Assembly: GCA_003155655.1 (NCBI GenBank)
Contig: PMDS01000062.1
Coordinates: 1-44,280 of the forward strand
From: Melioribacter sp.
Lineage (GTDB): Bacteria > Bacteroidota > Ignavibacteria > Ignavibacteriales > Melioribacteraceae
Direction of reading: 5' to 3'
DNA: 44,280 nt
Both the position numbers and the translations under genes were made by a program. Shown in pieces: positions 43,040 to 44,280 of this stretch. Under the pieces are notes generated by a model. That model saw only the letters and a list, made by a program, of their open reading frames with translations. It searched no databases and had not been told where the DNA came from. The stretch's first letter is position 1. The number at the start of each line of letters is the position of its first letter.

Positions 43040-44280
43040 TTATACATTATTTTCCATTAGTGCATTATTTTCATCTATGTATGAAATAACCGTATGATAT
43101 GTTTCCAGATTAATTTCCAGCCGGCATTTAAAATTATCCTTTTCCCATCCCATTCTAATTTGTTCTTTATCTTTTTGTTCAACTGAAAATATACCGTCAA
43201 ATGCAGGATATTGGTTTCTAAAGCGGATTAACTTTAGTAATCGTTGTACAACAGGACTTTGCAGAGCTTCATCAATTTCTTCAAATGAATAATTATGACG
43301 GTTAATCTCACGTCCCTCACCGGTTCTTTCCACACTTTCCAAATCATTTTTTCCTGCAAGCAATCCAACATAATAAACTTGAGGAATACCGGGTGTAAAG
43401 AATTGAATTGCTCTGGCAGCTATATATGCATCGTCGTTACAATCCAATGCGGAATAATATGTACTTCTTATTTGATGAACATCGAAACCATCATCTTTAT
43501 ATTTATCTGAAAAAATCCGGCTTAGGTTCGCACCTCGCTGCAGGCAAACTTCAACTATTTTTCGCGCATCGTTTGTACTTACTAATTCGTCAAGATCAGG
43601 TTTAACTGGAATTCCATCGTGACAGTCGAGCATTGTGAACTGCTTATGAGGACGGTTTTTTAAGTATTCTACCAGGCGGGAAGACGAACGGTTGATTAAT
43701 GATTCAAGAATAAAAAAAGGAAGAATAAAATCGTAAATCCAATAGCCTTTTACGGCAAGTTTATATTGCATGCTATAATGCGAATGTACTTCCGGAAGAA
43801 TTTCTATGCCCATAGAATTGGCCAAATCTCCGATCCAATTCATGAACTTATAAATTTCAGGTTCAATGAAAAAACAACTTGTACCCGGTTTTTTGATTAC
43901 ATAGGCAACAGCATCTAACCTGAGCATCTTAATTTTTTGTTTACCAAAACTTGAAACAAATTCAGTTAATAACTTTTTCGCTGTTTCAGAGTTAATGTCC
44001 AGATCGATTTGTCCCGAAGGTGTTTGTTTTCCAAAAGTAGTCCACACTGTTTCCGGTTTGTCTTTGTCCTTTATAAAATAAGTAGAATATGGTTCTGTTC
44101 TGCGGAGGAATATTTTTTCTAAATCTTTTTGCCTGGGTTTACCTTCCGGCCAAATTTTATCAAGTGTAATAAATAAATCGGCATATTCCGACTTTCTTCC
44201 TTTTTTTAAAAAATCCTGGAAATAGACAGATTGACTTGAGATATGATTTACCATCAGATCAAGCATTAAGTCAAAATTTT
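43040..44280 (-). CDS. Sucrose-phosphorylase-like GH13_18 enzyme (5' end outside the window)
   Basis: The frame runs off the right edge; reading continues past the first Met at 44266 without a stop (NFDL before MLDLMVNHIS). Residues below count from that Met. GH13 sites: nucleophile Asp118 in LRLDAVAYVIKKPGTSCFF, acid/base Glu159 in EILPEVHSHY, stabiliser Asp217 in MLDCHDGIP. The late part, FFTPGIPQVYYVGLLAGKND and GREINRHNYS, is very close to the wording of bifidobacterial sucrose phosphorylase. It cleaves a glucoside with phosphate to give glucose-1-phosphate. Relatives act on sucrose 6'-phosphate, glucosylglycerate or glucosylglycerol, so the substrate is open. About 70 to 150 N-terminal residues are missing. 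Confidence 0.93.
   Translation of the reverse strand, partial: NFDLMLDLMVNHISSQSVYFQDFLKKGRKSEYADLFITLDKIWPEGKPRQKDLEKIFLRRTEPYSTYFIKDKDKPETVWTTFGKQTPSGQIDLDINSETAKKLLTEFVSSFGKQKIKMLRLDAVAYVIKKPGTSCFFIEPEIYKFMNWIGDLANSMGIEILPEVHSHYSMQYKLAVKGYWIYDFILPFFILESLINRSSSRLVEYLKNRPHKQFTMLDCHDGIPVKPDLDELVSTNDARKIVEVCLQRGANLSRIFSDKYKDDGFDVHQIRSTYYSALDCNDDAYIAARAIQFFTPGIPQVYYVGLLAGKNDLESVERTGEGREINRHNYSFEEIDEALQSPVVQRLLKLIRFRNQYPAFDGIFSVEQKDKEQIRMGWEKDNFKCRLEINLETYHTVISYIDENNALMENNV

Overview
The window reads as low-GC chromosomal DNA from the Bacteroidetes/Chlorobi/Ignavibacteria superphylum, and most likely from Ignavibacteria. The strongest sign is the C-terminal type IX secretion (T9SS) sorting domain on the S8 peptidase (NPFNPST followed by YDILGREVATLVDE), a wording I know from that class. 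PorV/PorQ-like outer-membrane proteins, a second Por-type C-terminus, an LPS-type LpxH and GT9 transferase, and a lipoprotein support a Gram-negative envelope. Where I can see promoters they look like TTGaca-N16/17-TAnnnT. No database search was possible, so the taxonomy is inference.

Layout. 0-4 kb: a secreted Trp-rich DUF6600-like protein, a long bidirectional terminator, a small secreted H-type-lectin-like protein, then a HAD phosphatase and a PQQ-type propeller on the minus strand. 4-10 kb: lepA, lepB, a T9SS-exported subtilase, an O-methyltransferase and a small helical protein. 10-18.5 kb: an Rrf2 regulator, a YigZ/IMPACT protein, the run uvrA / carboxymuconolactone-decarboxylase-like / MtaD-like deaminase / rdgB, a two-repeat membrane transporter and ubiE (menG). 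18.5-20 kb is the accessory island: a duplicated four-cysteine protein, then an array of REP-like composite palindromes around a REP-associated tyrosine transposase gene broken by one TAG codon. 20-24.7 kb: rsmA and a PAP2 protein (minus), then GT2 / DUF1207-like barrel / site-2 protease (plus). 24.9-29.3 kb: a tightly packed surface operon (lipoprotein, BNR-repeat protein with sorting domain, two PorV-like barrels). 29.3-29.7 kb: gene remnants. 29.7-32.9 kb: FemAB/GNAT-like protein, GT4 and GT9, an envelope-glycan set. 32.9-36.2 kb: SRP RNA, uvrC, glgC. 36.3-41.1 kb: M1 peptidase, lpxH and a class A PBP. 41.1-44.3 kb: tRNA-Leu(CAG), a gene-poor stretch, an MFS transporter and a sucrose-phosphorylase-like GH13 gene cut by the window edge.

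How it fits together. Most genes are housekeeping (translation quality control, protein export, DNA repair, cell wall and LPS synthesis). The less ordinary material is a T9SS/surface theme spread over three loci, and small repeats. Repeats include seven-base tandem units at the lepA-lepB gap and near 41.7 kb, the same kind of unit around a palindrome inserted inside the subtilase sorting domain, and the REP/RAYT island. I did not find a convincing new defence or biosynthetic system; the REP/RAYT island, the palindrome-in-gene and the duplicated-Cys4 protein are the best candidates for follow-up.
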